DNA of 64,000 nucleotides from Strigamia acuminata (taxonomy: Eukaryota; Arthropoda; Chilopoda; Geophilomorpha; Linotaeniidae), in contig OX442317.1 of assembly GCA_949358305.1 (NCBI GenBank), positions 16,374,491-16,438,490 on the forward strand, written 5' to 3'. The notes beneath the pieces were generated by a model. It was not told the DNA's origin, did no database searches, and saw only the letters and a program-made list of their open reading frames with translations. The translations under genes and the position numbers were made by a program. Below, one piece after another: positions 24,604 through 35,879 of the stretch. Within the stretch, counting starts at the first letter, position 1, and each line of letters begins with the position of its first letter.

Positions 24604-24658
<55 letters not shown>
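23513..24658. other. AT-rich intergenic stretch
   Basis: Contains homopolymer T tracts (24034-24069, 24606-24652) and TTTG repeats. No supported gene. Confidence 0.5.
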
Positions 24659-25077
24659 TTAGATAAAATTGAAATGACGAGTTGCCATCTCGGCCGCGAA
24701 CAGAGTTGCCCGTCGCACCTCCTCGGCTGCTTCACATGAGGCTACGGCGGCATCGACAGCCTCTTCAATGGCGGCCACGACGTTGGGGTCAGTGCCGTTG
24801 GCCGACGCGACGACCCCTGCCGCCGCCGCCACCGACTCCCGTGTCGCTCCAATCGACTGCGACAGAGTCATTGCCGCTGCGGCAGCCGCCGTGGCCACCA
24901 TGACCAAGGACAACGCCGGGTCCTCCACTTGGGCGGCGAACTCGACCGACCCAATCGCGCGCGCAGTTGCAAGCGCGCGTCCTCCTGCCTCCGCCGACGC
25001 ACGAAGCGCCGCAATTCGATGTCGCACTATCGGCGGCTGTGGTGGTGGCGGCAGAAGGCTGCAACAAAGAATAAATA

Positions 25078-25108
<31 letters not shown>

Positions 25109-25286
25109 CGACCAATCGTGTCAATTTGCAATTTACTCACCTCGGTTGGGCGTCGCGTCTAAGGGCGAACTGCTGAGGGCGGGGTAGGGGCGACGCCCAC
25201 CTCTCGTTAACCGAGGGGACACCCCTCCACGCCGCCCTACCCCGTCCTCTGATTCGACGCGATCGTTCATCATCACTGTCTGCCAT
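24659..25286 (-). CDS. Ala-rich helical protein of unknown function
   Basis: Two exons: 25286-25141 and 25058-24659; the split codon gives Ser; 181 aa. The start Met directly follows an acceptor (tttcctag), so a non-coding exon lies upstream. Exon 1 is basic with Arg/Gly clusters (MADSDDERSRRIRGRGRA). Exon 2 starts with LLPPPPQPP, then alternates Ala-rich helices (e.g. ATAAAAAAMTLSQSIGATRE and VAAIEEAVDAAVASCEAAEE) to the end, FNFI. High GC at third positions contrasts with flanking AT-rich DNA, which supports coding. No signal peptide or known domain. A weak compositional relative lies at 44040-44330 on +. Confidence 0.55.
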
Positions 25287-25309
25287 CTAGGAAACGAAAA
25301 TATAAAAAA

Positions 25310-25340
<31 letters not shown>

Positions 25341-26579
25341 AGATAAGAGATAATAAAAATTGAACGAAATAAGCGGAGAAGAAACCTGAGTCGAAGCTGG
25401 GATGCATGTTGACGGAACATATAAACCCGATGTCGGCAATAACACTGCATCGAGGACGATTTAACAACTTGAAATTGGAAATTCTGTTTTGAATTTTTTA
25501 ATTTACCGTCTATTTGTTCGTTATTTTGATTTATTTTGTAGTGTTTTGTTTTGCGTTGTTCGGTCAGGCTAGATTGGACGTTGGTTTTCGAGTTATTGTG
25601 CCACAGTTGTTGCCGAAATCTGGTATGTATGTCGCGTTCCGTCAACACGGAGGCGAGAAACACTCGCTACGCTTCATCGCGCCCGCCTGTCTAATTATTT
25701 GTTTGTTTGTTCGCTCCTCCTCAAATTCGTCTATCGAACAATTGTTCAAACCCTCGATCGATAAATTGCCGAATTGATTCAATTCGGACAAATTCCCTCC
25801 GGAAACAATCGATTGTTTACTTACGGTAAATGCGCGAGTCGAGGAAGACAATGATGCTTCGTTTGCTTCGCTGTGGTTAATGGTTCCGACACCGGGTTAA
25901 ACGCGTCGCTAGCGTCGCGTGTATACAACCGCGCGTGTTTGAAAAATAAAATGGGTGAAAATTAAAGAAAAAATATTTATTGGTGAATTATTAAAATAAT
26001 TGATAAATTAATTAATTAAAAGAAAAAGAAAAAGAAAAAAAAAAATAAAATAAAATAAAATAAAATAAATAAATAAGTTTGGCCGTTGCCGCCATCTGTC
26101 GCGTGGACTCATCCACTCACTTGCTCACACTCGCTCACTGTCGACCAACCGTGTGAGAACGTTAAAAGGTAAGTTAACCATTTCACATATTCACATACAC
26201 ACATACACACACAAAACTCGCCCACCCGCACTCCTAAATGCACGTTCAAACACGCGCCCAAACGCATATCCACGTGGAATTTGGCGAGCCACGCGCGTAG
26301 CCATTTTTTATTTTTCCGCCCCCACGTTGTTGTTGTCGCCGCCAACAGAAACCAAGCGATATTGAGTTTGACGTCTCGCGCGGGGTTTTTGTTTTCTCTT
26401 TTTTCGGGAATTCCCGGTTCCCAGTACCGGAATAGCGTCTTTTCTTTCTTTTTCTTTTCGTCATAAATTATCGTTTTTATCAATTTTTTAGTCAGTCAAA
26501 AGTGGCCATTCTCGTTATTGAAACGTAATAAAATGTAACGTTTCGTTGACAAAAATGGCGTCTCGATTTCCAGGTTCCC
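25287..26579. other. Intergenic and possible 5' UTR region
   Basis: AAAT and AAAAT arrays lie at about 25310-25345 and 26036-26075. A strong donor (GTTAAAAG|GTAAGT) near 26169 on + may end a non-coding first exon for the coiled-coil gene at 32494. If so, the copia element at 26580-32414 lies inside that intron. Confidence 0.35.
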
Positions 26580-26869
26580 TGTTGGAGTCCAGGATCGTGA
26601 TTAACACAACTACATGCCCAAATGCAGCAAGAAATCCACTCAGCAAGATGAAGAACATAAACAGATATTTATTCTGTGAGGAGAGAACATGGCGAGAGAA
26701 AATACACAACAATCACACATAGAGAGAGTACTCTAGTGAGTGAAAACTAAGTAACAATAAATAAGATTTACATGGCAATGGTATAGTTATCACTTATCCA
26801 TTAAACACAAAACAGATCTACACAACATTATACAGAGTTTCTGATTGCACACATGAAACTGCCCCAACA
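26580..26869 (-). repeat. 3' LTR of copia element 2
   Basis: 290 bp, bounded by TGTTGG and CCAACA, adjoining the polypurine tract. Confidence 0.95.
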
Positions 26870-26965
26870 AAACTCCTCCTTTTCATTGTGTAATAAAAAC
26901 AAAACATCAAGGTAAATAAAATATTATAACCAATGATAAACTAGGATATAACAAATAATAAACTA

Positions 26966-29900
26966 TTATATCATGTCACATAAAAATTGATCTCTAAATA
27001 ATTCAAATTTGTCTCTTGACAACCATTTCGTGAAGATATCAGCAGGATTTTCCTTACCATTAATGAATTTAACGAGTATACGCTCGTCTCGGATCCAATC
27101 CCGAATGAAAAAGTATTTCACTTCAATATGTTTGTTTTTGTTGTTTTGGATGAGATTGCGAGAAAAGTTCAGAGCTGCTTGGCTGTCAGAGTAAATGATT
27201 GGCACGTGATTAACTCTTAGCTTTTTGAAAAACTTAGTACTCAAAAACCTATTTAACCAATCAGACTCTCGTGCACACTCAATTATCGTGGTGAATTCGG
27301 CTTCCATAGTCGATAAAGAGGTTGTTCTTTGCTTACGACATGACCAACTTATTGGTACGCCTCCCAACGACACCACAAAGCCACCAAAACTCTTCCGCTC
27401 ATCCTGGTCATTCGCATAAGATGCGTCACAAAAAGAAAACATTTGAGAAGACTCACAATCAGACAAAGAAATTACTTTATCCTTAGTGTTAGCTAGGTAT
27501 TTCAAAACGTGCAATAGCATACGAATGTGTGACTCATTGTGCTTCTCATTGTATTGCGACAACAAAATTGTGGAAAAGAGGATGTCAGGACGTGTGCGGG
27601 TTGCCAAAAACAATAACGAACCAACCAAAGATCTGTATGGAAAGTCAGTATTTAACTGCTCATATTCCAAAGGTCTACGCACGACAGCACCCTGATTTCC
27701 AGGCAATTTAATTTTAAATGAATTGTCAACATCGTACGCTTTGCAGAGTTTTTCTATGAAATCCCTCTGATGCATATAATACTTGTCGCCAACCTTAGTA
27801 AAGTTAACCCCGAGCACTCGAGTTATTGGCCCTAGGACCACTATATCGAATTTGGATTTGAGAAGCGATACAATCTGCTCTTGCACATCTTTTGACAAAC
27901 TAAACAGAAGCAGATCGTCAACATAAATCAGCATAATAGCTCGATATCCAAAACGATAAACACAATTAAACCCAATTACGTTTTTAAAACCAATGTTACG
28001 CAGGGCTGCATCCAGTGTGTAATACCATTCACGACCACTTTGGTGTAGACCATAAAGTGCCTTTTTAAGTAGCCAGATTACGTTACAGTTCTTGTCTTCG
28101 CCCCCATATCCTTTCGGACAACGCATGTAGATCTTGTGTTTCAGGTCGGCATACAAGTAGGCGCACTTCACATCAATATGAACGTGTTGCCACGATGAAA
28201 GCACTACTAAAACGACAAAGAGCAACCTTACCAACACAAAGTCCACTACAGGGCTAAATATTTCGTCATAATCAAGTCCTTCTCTTTGAGAAAATCCTTG
28301 TGCGACAAGCCGACTTCGAAAACGACATGCACTGTTGCCTATCGCTTGTTTGAACTTGTAAATCCAGCGATTTCCAACGAGTTTCGACCCCTGCGGAAGC
28401 TGATCCGAGGGAATCTCTTCGAATACTTTGCGATCCTTGAGTGTCTGGATCTCATCATCCATGGCTGACTTCCATTGCTCAGCTTCAGGGGAAGAGATTG
28501 CTTCTGCAAAAGTACCCGGGTCTATGAAAGCATGATGAATTTCGATGTCATCATTGTTGGTGGAGTCAAAATATTCTAGTTCGTCATCGTCATCGTCATC
28601 AGAACTTGGCTCATAATCGGGATCTCCAGGGTCATCCACGTCTCGAATATACATCTCCTCCTCGGACGATTCTCGGGCCGTTTCCAAATCATTCGTGTGT
28701 CGGAAACTTGTCTCGCCCTTGGGAGATTTACGGCTCGTGATCGTTCGCAAACAACGACGTGGAGTGAGTATATCGGGTGTCAGGCGTGCCCTGTTAAAGT
28801 CAAAAAGTTCGTCAATGCATAGCTGTCGACGATCGTCATGCCAACGGCGTACGTCCGCCATCGAACAGCACAACATGTCGTCCGGAGAAAGGTAAGAAAC
28901 ATCGACCATTCCCGCCCGAACGCGGACTTCTCTCGTCCACCCCTCGGGTGGTAGAATGTCGGTCGATGAAGAGGCTGTGGCGCCATCCAGTGATGCACTC
29001 ACTGTCGTAGTACGTGGCGAGCGGCGTTTCTTTCTTCGGATAGTCACTTTGTGGGATTCCTCCGTCATTCCCTCCTCCTGTCGATCATGACAATGGGGAG
29101 GTGCAGGTGAGGAGGTAAACACGGGAGGTGACGAGATAAGAGAAACGGGAGTCGTCGGAGAAAAAGCCAAAGTAGAGGACAATATTGGGGTTTGTGCGGA
29201 ATGAAAAGAAGCCGCCGAGTTTGTAGAATGTTCAGATGAATCACTCGAAGAGTTGAGGGAATCAGATGAGGGCACATACACGTTCTGTCGAGGCGATCGG
29301 CGTTTGCTTCGGTAAATAACCTGCTGATCGAACAACGGTAACGACACACTAGATACACGTCCCTCAGGTCCCCTAAGTAAAGATTCATCAAATTTAACAG
29401 ATTTGGATTCAATAATTTCCCCTGTCTCCGAATTCCAAATTCGATATCCCGAAGTGCTCCGAGCATAACCCACCAAAACTCCCCTCCACGCACGAGGACT
29501 TAGTTTACTCGCGCGCGGGGCGGAATAATGTACAAAACACTGTGACCCGATGCGTTTAAGAAAAGATACATTACATTTTCTGCGATAAAACGCAACGTAT
29601 GGGGTCGTAAAATTCAATTTTGAGTGCGGAAAACGGTTCTTGACGAAGGCTGCGGTTTGGACCAATTCTGACCACAAACAATGCGGTAGTCCAGTTTCAA
29701 GCAAAACACTGCGCACCTGTTCAATCAAGACACGGTTTAGGCGCTCAGAAATTCCATTCATTTCGGGACAGTACGTGTTTGTGCGTTCATGCACAATCCC
29801 GAGCTTATCTGCATGACTTCCAAATGCCTTATTAACAAACTCTAGGCCATTGTCTGACCGGATGCGTTTCAATTTAAAGCCAGTTTGGTGTTCGGTCTGT

Positions 29901-31921
29901 GTTTGCCAAGAAACAAAAGCCTGGAATGCATCAGATTTGTTACGGATGGGAATGGCCCAAACGTAACGTGTAAAATCATCTGTAATGCCAAGGAAATAAT
30001 AACAATTGCCAACACCAATTTCAGGAGCAGCTCCCCATAAATCAATATGGACAAGCTCCAATGGCTTTTTGGATTGTAAATAATCCAATCCACGAAATGA
30101 TACACGACAGGATTTGGAAGTTCTGCATGTGGCACAATTGCCAAACTTTCGCTTAGAAATAGAAATTCCAGTGACATCAGCGTCGCGTGACAAATTTACA
30201 ATACCACGTTTATGCAAGTGCATATAACGTGAATGCCATAAATCGATGTCAGCATTTTTATTTGTACGCGAGGCTGTTTGCGACTCTGGTCTGGAAATTT
30301 GCTTATTAAGCTTTGCCGGATCCCGAATGTCAATCTGAATCTTTTTGGGTTTGGCGGTTTTAAGTACTTCTGCAAAAATCTTTGCAGGCGATACAACTGG
30401 GACCGCAGGAAATATGGCAGGAGGTGCAGGCAAATTGTTAGGTGTTTTGACAAACATTGTCTGTTTGGCATTCACGAGGTTACGTGGCTTGGCCCTTTCT
30501 TCGGGTGTCAATGCCCGACCAACAAACCAGTATAAATTCCCTCGCTTAATAGCCCTAAATAAAATTGCCACTCCGTGTAAACCATATGCATCCATTATGC
30601 CATTTGCAATTCTAAAAGAACCGCCTTTGTTATCAAAACGGCCCACGGACATCAGATTGCGTCGAAAATTCGGGACATAAAGGACATTTTCCAGACCAAT
30701 GTCACGTTTGACGCCATCTACGTCGCTCTCGACGTAGACAGTGCCACGTCCAGTGACAGTTGAGGTTCCTTCGCCCAGTTTCACTTTGAAAGGAACAACG
30801 GGGGTCATGTCAGAAAATAATTCTCGCTGATAACAGACATGATCGGAAGCCCCAGAATCTAAAAGCCAATCTTGGTCAGACTTATCAATTAAGTGACACT
30901 GGACGAAGAAATTCTCAATGTCGTTAAAAGAAAATACAGTGTTGATATCTTCAGTGTGGGCTTCAAGTTGATGAGACTCAGAATCAACAGTCAACTTCTG
31001 CTTGCGTTTTTTCTTTGATTTGACCCGTGTTGCTACGGAAACTGCCGGGGTAACAGGACTCGATTGCTGTGGCACAGATGATGGCCGAAAAGAAGGTTGC
31101 TGTTGCATGCGTGGCTGGGAAGGCTGGCCCGTACGTGGTGTAGGGCATTGTCTAGCCGAATGTCCTCGGCCACCGCAGTTGTAGCAAATAAATTCACCAG
31201 TCGGCTTTGCATCTTGCCTTGATCTGGGTTTCGAGTCTCGTCCCCGAAATACCGGTTTCTGATTCGGATTCGCAAGCGAATTGACCTGTGAAGACAACAA
31301 AGAAAGATTAGCAGAATCTTTTTCTAAATTTTCAAGACGTAATCGGTTGTATTCATCATACAACCGGCTTTTCACTTTATCAAAAGTGAAATCAGCTTTT
31401 GGCCATGCATATATTTGTGCACTTAGGATTTGATACTGTTCTGGCAACTTATAAATTAATTGAGCAGCCATGTCTCGGTCAGAGACTGGGAGTTTGGCAT
31501 TTTCAAGCTCCAATGCCTGTCGCTCCACGCGATTAACAAACTCCTGCATGGATTCTTCGGGCAGCATGTGAAGAGACCAGAAATTCCGTTTCAATGACGT
31601 TTCGAGCGACAAAGTCAGCGGCTCATATGCTTGTTGCAAAGCTTCCCACGCTTCCTTGGCTGTAGGCTTCGCCATTGCAACTCTGCGGCGTATTGAATCA
31701 CAGGCAAAACCAATTACAGTGCGAGCTTTCTCTTTTCTTTCAGCAAAAATCCGTATTTCTTTAGCGGTTGCTGTTAGCGGGTCAGGTGTGATCGCTGTGC
31801 CATTTACGAAACTCCATAGTCCTTTGTTTCGCAAAAGTAATTCGGCATCTTCACGCCATTCCCGGTAATTTTCACCGTTTAACAGATCAATGTGTGGCTC
31901 CTTGTTGGCCATAATTTCCAA
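26966..31921 (-). CDS. Copia Gag-Pol polyprotein
   Basis: 1651 aa in one frame. Gag has a CCHC knuckle (CYNCGGRGHSARQC, ~245). Then come the protease (LLDSGASDH, ~350), integrase zinc domain (LWHSRYMH ... CATC, ~560-600) and core (VHIDLW ~623, RSDNGLEF, NGISERLNR), an acidic linker with an Asp run (DDDDDD), reverse transcriptase (IYVDDLLLF, ~1330) and RNase H (STMEAEF, ~1540). It is about 160 aa longer than the polyprotein at 9644-14125, mainly in Gag and the linker, and is clearly a different copia lineage by its sequence. All catalytic residues checked are present. Likely active. Confidence 0.96.
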   Translation of the reverse strand: MEIMANKEPHIDLLNGENYREWREDAELLLRNKGLWSFVNGTAITPDPLTATAKEIRIFAERKEKARTVIGFACDSIRRRVAMAKPTAKEAWEALQQAYEPLTLSLETSLKRNFWSLHMLPEESMQEFVNRVERQALELENAKLPVSDRDMAAQLIYKLPEQYQILSAQIYAWPKADFTFDKVKSRLYDEYNRLRLENLEKDSANLSLLSSQVNSLANPNQKPVFRGRDSKPRSRQDAKPTGEFICYNCGGRGHSARQCPTPRTGQPSQPRMQQQPSFRPSSVPQQSSPVTPAVSVATRVKSKKKRKQKLTVDSESHQLEAHTEDINTVFSFNDIENFFVQCHLIDKSDQDWLLDSGASDHVCYQRELFSDMTPVVPFKVKLGEGTSTVTGRGTVYVESDVDGVKRDIGLENVLYVPNFRRNLMSVGRFDNKGGSFRIANGIMDAYGLHGVAILFRAIKRGNLYWFVGRALTPEERAKPRNLVNAKQTMFVKTPNNLPAPPAIFPAVPVVSPAKIFAEVLKTAKPKKIQIDIRDPAKLNKQISRPESQTASRTNKNADIDLWHSRYMHLHKRGIVNLSRDADVTGISISKRKFGNCATCRTSKSCRVSFRGLDYLQSKKPLELVHIDLWGAAPEIGVGNCYYFLGITDDFTRYVWAIPIRNKSDAFQAFVSWQTQTEHQTGFKLKRIRSDNGLEFVNKAFGSHADKLGIVHERTNTYCPEMNGISERLNRVLIEQVRSVLLETGLPHCLWSELVQTAAFVKNRFPHSKLNFTTPYVAFYRRKCNVSFLKRIGSQCFVHYSAPRASKLSPRAWRGVLVGYARSTSGYRIWNSETGEIIESKSVKFDESLLRGPEGRVSSVSLPLFDQQVIYRSKRRSPRQNVYVPSSDSLNSSSDSSEHSTNSAASFHSAQTPILSSTLAFSPTTPVSLISSPPVFTSSPAPPHCHDRQEEGMTEESHKVTIRRKKRRSPRTTTVSASLDGATASSSTDILPPEGWTREVRVRAGMVDVSYLSPDDMLCCSMADVRRWHDDRRQLCIDELFDFNRARLTPDILTPRRCLRTITSRKSPKGETSFRHTNDLETARESSEEEMYIRDVDDPGDPDYEPSSDDDDDDELEYFDSTNNDDIEIHHAFIDPGTFAEAISSPEAEQWKSAMDDEIQTLKDRKVFEEIPSDQLPQGSKLVGNRWIYKFKQAIGNSACRFRSRLVAQGFSQREGLDYDEIFSPVVDFVLVRLLFVVLVVLSSWQHVHIDVKCAYLYADLKHKIYMRCPKGYGGEDKNCNVIWLLKKALYGLHQSGREWYYTLDAALRNIGFKNVIGFNCVYRFGYRAIMLIYVDDLLLFSLSKDVQEQIVSLLKSKFDIVVLGPITRVLGVNFTKVGDKYYMHQRDFIEKLCKAYDVDNSFKIKLPGNQGAVVRRPLEYEQLNTDFPYRSLVGSLLFLATRTRPDILFSTILLSQYNEKHNESHIRMLLHVLKYLANTKDKVISLSDCESSQMFSFCDASYANDQDERKSFGGFVVSLGGVPISWSCRKQRTTSLSTMEAEFTTIIECARESDWLNRFLSTKFFKKLRVNHVPIIYSDSQAALNFSRNLIQNNKNKHIEVKYFFIRDWIRDERILVKFINGKENPADIFTKWLSRDKFELFRDQFLCDMI

Positions 31922-32108
31922 GTTTCAGAAAATATGATTCTTCAAAGCACTTGCAAAACGAAATTACGATGAAAACAAGTTAAAATACAAACGTTTCATG
32001 GTAAAAACTCGACTCGGAAAAATGCATCGCCATCTTGGAGGAGAAAAACAACAGTGACGTGCATCTTGCGATGCAAATAACTTATCGTGAGGCAAATGTA
32101 GAGTTTCC

Positions 32109-32123
32109 AATCCTCTGCTACCA
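32109..32123 (-). promoter_or_regulatory. Primer binding site, initiator tRNA-Met
   Basis: Read on -, TGGTAGCAGAGGATT one base from the 5' LTR; the same site as in copia element 1. Confidence 0.85.
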
Positions 32124-32124
32124 C

Positions 32125-32414
32125 TGTTGGAGTCCAGGATCGTGATTAACACAACTACATGCCCAAATGCAGCAAGAAATCCACTCAGCAAGATGAAGAA
32201 CATAAACAGATATTTATTCTGTGAGGAGAGAACATGGCGAGAGAAAATACACAACAATCACACATAGAGAGAGTACTCTAGTGAGTGAAAACTAAGTAAC
32301 AATAAATAAGATTTACATGGCAATGGTATAGTTATCACTTATCCATTAAACACAAAACAGATCTACACAACATTATACAGAGTTTCTGATTGCACACATG
32401 AAACTGCCCCAACA
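32125..32414 (-). repeat. 5' LTR of copia element 2
   Basis: 290 bp, no difference seen from the 3' LTR. Confidence 0.95.
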
Positions 32415-32493
32415 TTCCCGACATTAAAACCATAATCCCGCGTGTTTTGTTTTCACTTTATTACATTTTTTTTTTTTTTTATTTTTTTTTTTC

Positions 32494-33049
32494 ATGGAAG
32501 AAAAAATGGAAGCCACCATGTCGTCTCCTGTCTCCATTTTGCAGTGCGTCGACTATAAGTCGCCGCCGTCGAGTTGTTCCCCGCCGCCGTCGCCGATCAT
32601 TTGTTCCGGGGCGTCTAATAAACGTCGCTCGGTGGATTCGAAGAAAGCGGGCACTCCCGCAAAAAGAAGAAGGGTCAGTATTCTATCAAAATTTCCGCCC
32701 ACCTATTTATTTGTGTATTCGTTAATTCTCTTTCCTCGTTTTTCAGAGGTCGCTCTTGACACCAAGGACACCAGGTGCCAAGAAGGTGGAAAGAATAGTT
32801 GCGGACAAGATTGAGAAGGCGGTGATGAAAAGGATGAGGAGGATCGAGAAGACGGTGGCAAAAGGATTCGAGGAGATGATGGCAAGAACGGAGAGAGTTG
32901 TGTTGGGTATGGAAGCGAGGTGGCGAGAGCGCCTGGAGAAGATCGAAGAGGAGGAGGAAAGCGAAGGCGATGGAGAAGAAGATGGCGACGGGAGGGGAAA
33001 GGATGCCGGAAAGACTATCAACGACAGTGATGCTTCGATGGAGTATTAG
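32494..33049 (+). CDS. Small coiled-coil protein with acidic tail (family CC-A, copy 3)
   Basis: Exons 32494-32673 and 32747-33049, phase 0, 160 aa (60 + 100), the same exon lengths as the copy at 316-902. Exon 1 is Ser/Pro-rich and ends in basic residues (SKKAGTPAKRRR), a likely nuclear localisation signal. Exon 2 starts with a run of charged helix (VERIVADKIEKAVMKRM, ~residues 72-140), then EEEEESEGDGEEDGDG and the end SDASMEY. The donor is the less usual GTCAGT. No known domain. The stretch before the start codon is T-rich and could itself hold an acceptor, so the true start may be the downstream Met 5 or 9. Confidence 0.6.
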
Positions 33050-33174
33050 GGGGGGGGGGGGGAGGGGGTGCGCCTAAAGGAACAAAACTTTATTTGCTGT
33101 TCAGTTTATTCATTTATTCGGTTCATTCGTCCATTTATTTATTTATTTGTGTGTTTTGCAATTGTATCACTTCG

Positions 33175-33217
<43 letters not shown>

Positions 33218-33501
33218 TTTCTCTTTCCTTTTTCTCAAATTATGGAAAAAGTTTGTAGAATTTTATTTTCGTTCGGTCCATTAAACTAATGCATTCGATC
33301 GATTCAGTGTGACATTTTATTAAATTTGAATAAAAGATGTGAAAAAATGGATAAAACGCAATGATCGCGCGCGTGACCGAGCGCCTAATTGCGTGACCGT
33401 GACTATCCGCTTCCGTCACCGCTCCGGGAGGTTTTCCGATCTTGTACGACATAGTAGATGGATGTGGCGTTGGTGGAACCCTTCAAAAATTTAAAAAAAA
33501 A

Positions 33502-33538
<37 letters not shown>

Positions 33539-33547
33539 ATAGATAGA

Positions 33548-33606
<59 letters not shown>

Positions 33607-33737
33607 AATATCATAGAGAAACAAAACAGATGAGAGATCCGTTCGTCGTTTAGTTACGACGACTGAATAAGTAGTTTAAAACGTAAATAAATTAAATAAA
33701 ACCCCAAAAAAAAAAATAAGTAAATAAATAAAAGGGA
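33050..33737. other. Intergenic with simple repeats
   Basis: (G)n at 33051-33060, (GT)n at about 33181-33214, and a long (AAAT)n at about 33495-33608. No supported gene. Confidence 0.6.
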
Positions 33738-33943
33738 TCAAATCTTTCGACCCCTCCCCCCCCTCCCACAGGCCCTGGGGAAGGGAGTATGTGTAATTGG
33801 CACGTACACATCGTCTTTTTTGAATATTTATCCCGTAGATATGAAGAAGATCGACTGAAACGAAAATTCGGGAGAGTCGAGACTCGAACCCACGACCCAC
33901 GACTCCGTAAGGCGGGTGACTACCCACTCGACCACCTGGGCCG
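33738..33943 (-). mobile_element. tRNA-derived SINE copy
   Basis: Read on -, box A TGGTCGAGTGG (33934-33924) and box B GTTCGAGTC (33889-33881), then a body that matches the SINE at 1214-1416 in layout and ends before an AAAT-rich tail at about 33700-33735. Confidence 0.6.
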
Positions 33944-33966
33944 ACGATAAAAGGTCGCCGTTATCG

Positions 33967-33990
33967 GTGTTGTTGTTTGTTGTTTGTTGT

Positions 33991-34043
<53 letters not shown>
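33967..34043. repeat. (GTT)n microsatellite
   Basis: About 25 GTT units with a few TTT interruptions. Confidence 0.9.
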
Positions 34044-34044
<1 letters not shown>

Positions 34045-34278
34045 TTTTGTTTGCAATTAGTGTCACTAGGTATCGCGTCATAGCGCCGTAGTGTCACGAC
34101 ATTTCAGTTCGCCGCGCACGTGTGGCTGCCCCCTCGCTCGACGGCGTCACACAGCGAGTGGTCCAACTATTCTACTTTCCCAACAACCGGAAACTCGTGG
34201 CACAACAAACCAACATTGATATTGCCACCACCATCGTCGTTTTATTCTCTCAGCGGTGTCGAAATTGTCTGTTTTCAG

Positions 34279-35640
34279 ATGGAACCGAAGCGTGAGGAAG
34301 AGAGGCGACCAAGATGGCCACCTATTCCCGTTATCGTGGTAAGCGCGTTTACATGCTTATGATCCCGGGCTATTAAACGGAGTGGTACGGCGCGTATGTG
34401 CATATTTTTCTGATTTGATTGATTAATTATTTCCAGGTCGATGACGAGGAAGGGGACGATGACGCCACCCTCACTATTGTCGCCGCCGCCGCCGCCAACG
34501 TCAACGACGCACCGTCGTGCAGTGCTAAAGAGGAACACGAAATCGAAGTGAGAATCTGTAATGTCGTGCCTTGGTTCACCTCGATCCATTAATTCGTCCA
34601 TTTACTTACTTACTTACTTACCCATCTACTGGTCTGTGTCTCTAGATTGGGGTGGTTGAGGTGGAAGTACCATGCGAGGGAGGAGGAGGAGATGAGCGAC
34701 CCGCGATGGGAGAAGATGTCGAGATGGAACGGGAACTCGCGATTGAGGAGAATCGGAAACGCGCGATTGGAGAAGATCTGGAACGCGCGATTGGAGAGGA
34801 TTTGGAACGCGCGATTGGAGAGGATCGGGAACGCGCGATTGGAGAGAAACGGAAACGCGCGATTGGAGAGGAAGAGCGAGAAAATGGAGAATCAATGAGC
34901 GCGCGGTTTCTATTGGCGCAAATTCAACAAACACGAGAGGAGCAGCGACAGTTGCGTCGAGTCGTGGATGACGAGTTGGGGGAGTTGAAGCGAGAGATAG
35001 GATCGCTTCGAGGGCAACTGGAGGAAAAAGAAAAATTGATGATCACAGAGAGGATGAAAGATCTGGATGCGTGGCACCAAAAAGAATACCGACAACAATT
35101 GAAATACCATAAGGAATATGAGGAGCATCAATTACAATTGCGTCTCGCGCAACTGGAGCGAGAAAAAAAAATTCAGTTGGAGGAGTGGCGCGAAAAGGAC
35201 CTAAAGAGGCAGAAGAAGTGTCGCAAAGAAGACCTGAGGCAGCAGCGGGAGTGGGCGATGCACCCACCCGGACAAGGAATATCGTGGGCCCGGTATGTAG
35301 GGGGTTATGCGGAGCAGTTGAAAAATAATTCAACGGAGCTGGGGGTTCGGGCCGCGAAGATAGAGGCGCTCGAAGTGCTGGTGGAAAGTCTCAAAGACCG
35401 GTTGCGGAAGGAGTGGCAAATTCGACGTAACCAAGAACGGAGTTCGCGGTTGATCGCCAGATTCGTGAGTGTATCTATCTCTTTCTTTCTTTCTTTCTCT
35501 TTCTTTTTTTTTTTTTTTTTTTTTTCCCCCCTTCATTCTCTCTCTCTTTTTAGGGGTCGTTTCCAAAGTTGAGTCGCCCCCCGGATCTTTTTGACAAAGC
35601 CATTCAAACCGAGCAACCAGAAAAACCCGAAACAATTTGA
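34279..35640 (+). CDS. Long coiled-coil protein of unknown function
   Basis: Four coding exons: 34279-34338, 34437-34547, 34646-35464 and 35554-35640, all phase 0; 358 aa. The start Met directly follows an acceptor (ttttcag), so a non-coding exon lies upstream. Exon 2 has an acidic stretch and an Ala run. Exon 3 opens with an 11-residue repeat, ERAIGEDLERA (five diverged units, ~residues 85-135), then an extended charged coiled coil (~140-290, EEQRQLRRVVDDELGEL etc.). The last exon is short (GSFPKLSRPPDLFDKA...). AATAAA follows near 35775. It converges tail to tail with the piggyBac transposase gene. No catalytic motif is seen. Confidence 0.65.
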
Positions 35641-35879
35641 GGGCGACTCGGACGATACAAAAACCGACGCGAGACCAACGAGTCAATTGATGCCCATTCT
35701 TATTTTAATTATTATTATTATTATTACTATTATTATTGTCATCTCATCATCGCCACCGCTGCATCTATCACACGATAAATAAATAGATAAAAAAAAATTG
35801 TTACATGTTCTGGTGGAAATCATAAAAGTTTATTTATTTATTTATTTATTTAGTTTTACAAACAAAAGAGCATAGAAAA

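Larger units (their letters stand above)
26580..32414 (-). mobile_element. Complete, very young Ty1/copia LTR retrotransposon
   Basis: 5,835 bp, minus orientation. The 290-bp LTRs (26580-26869 and 32125-32414) appear identical base for base. The target duplication is TTCCC (26575-26579 and 32415-32419). A single intact gag-pol frame, primer site and polypurine tract (read on -: aaaaggaggagttt before the LTR at 26869) are present. Confidence 0.97.
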
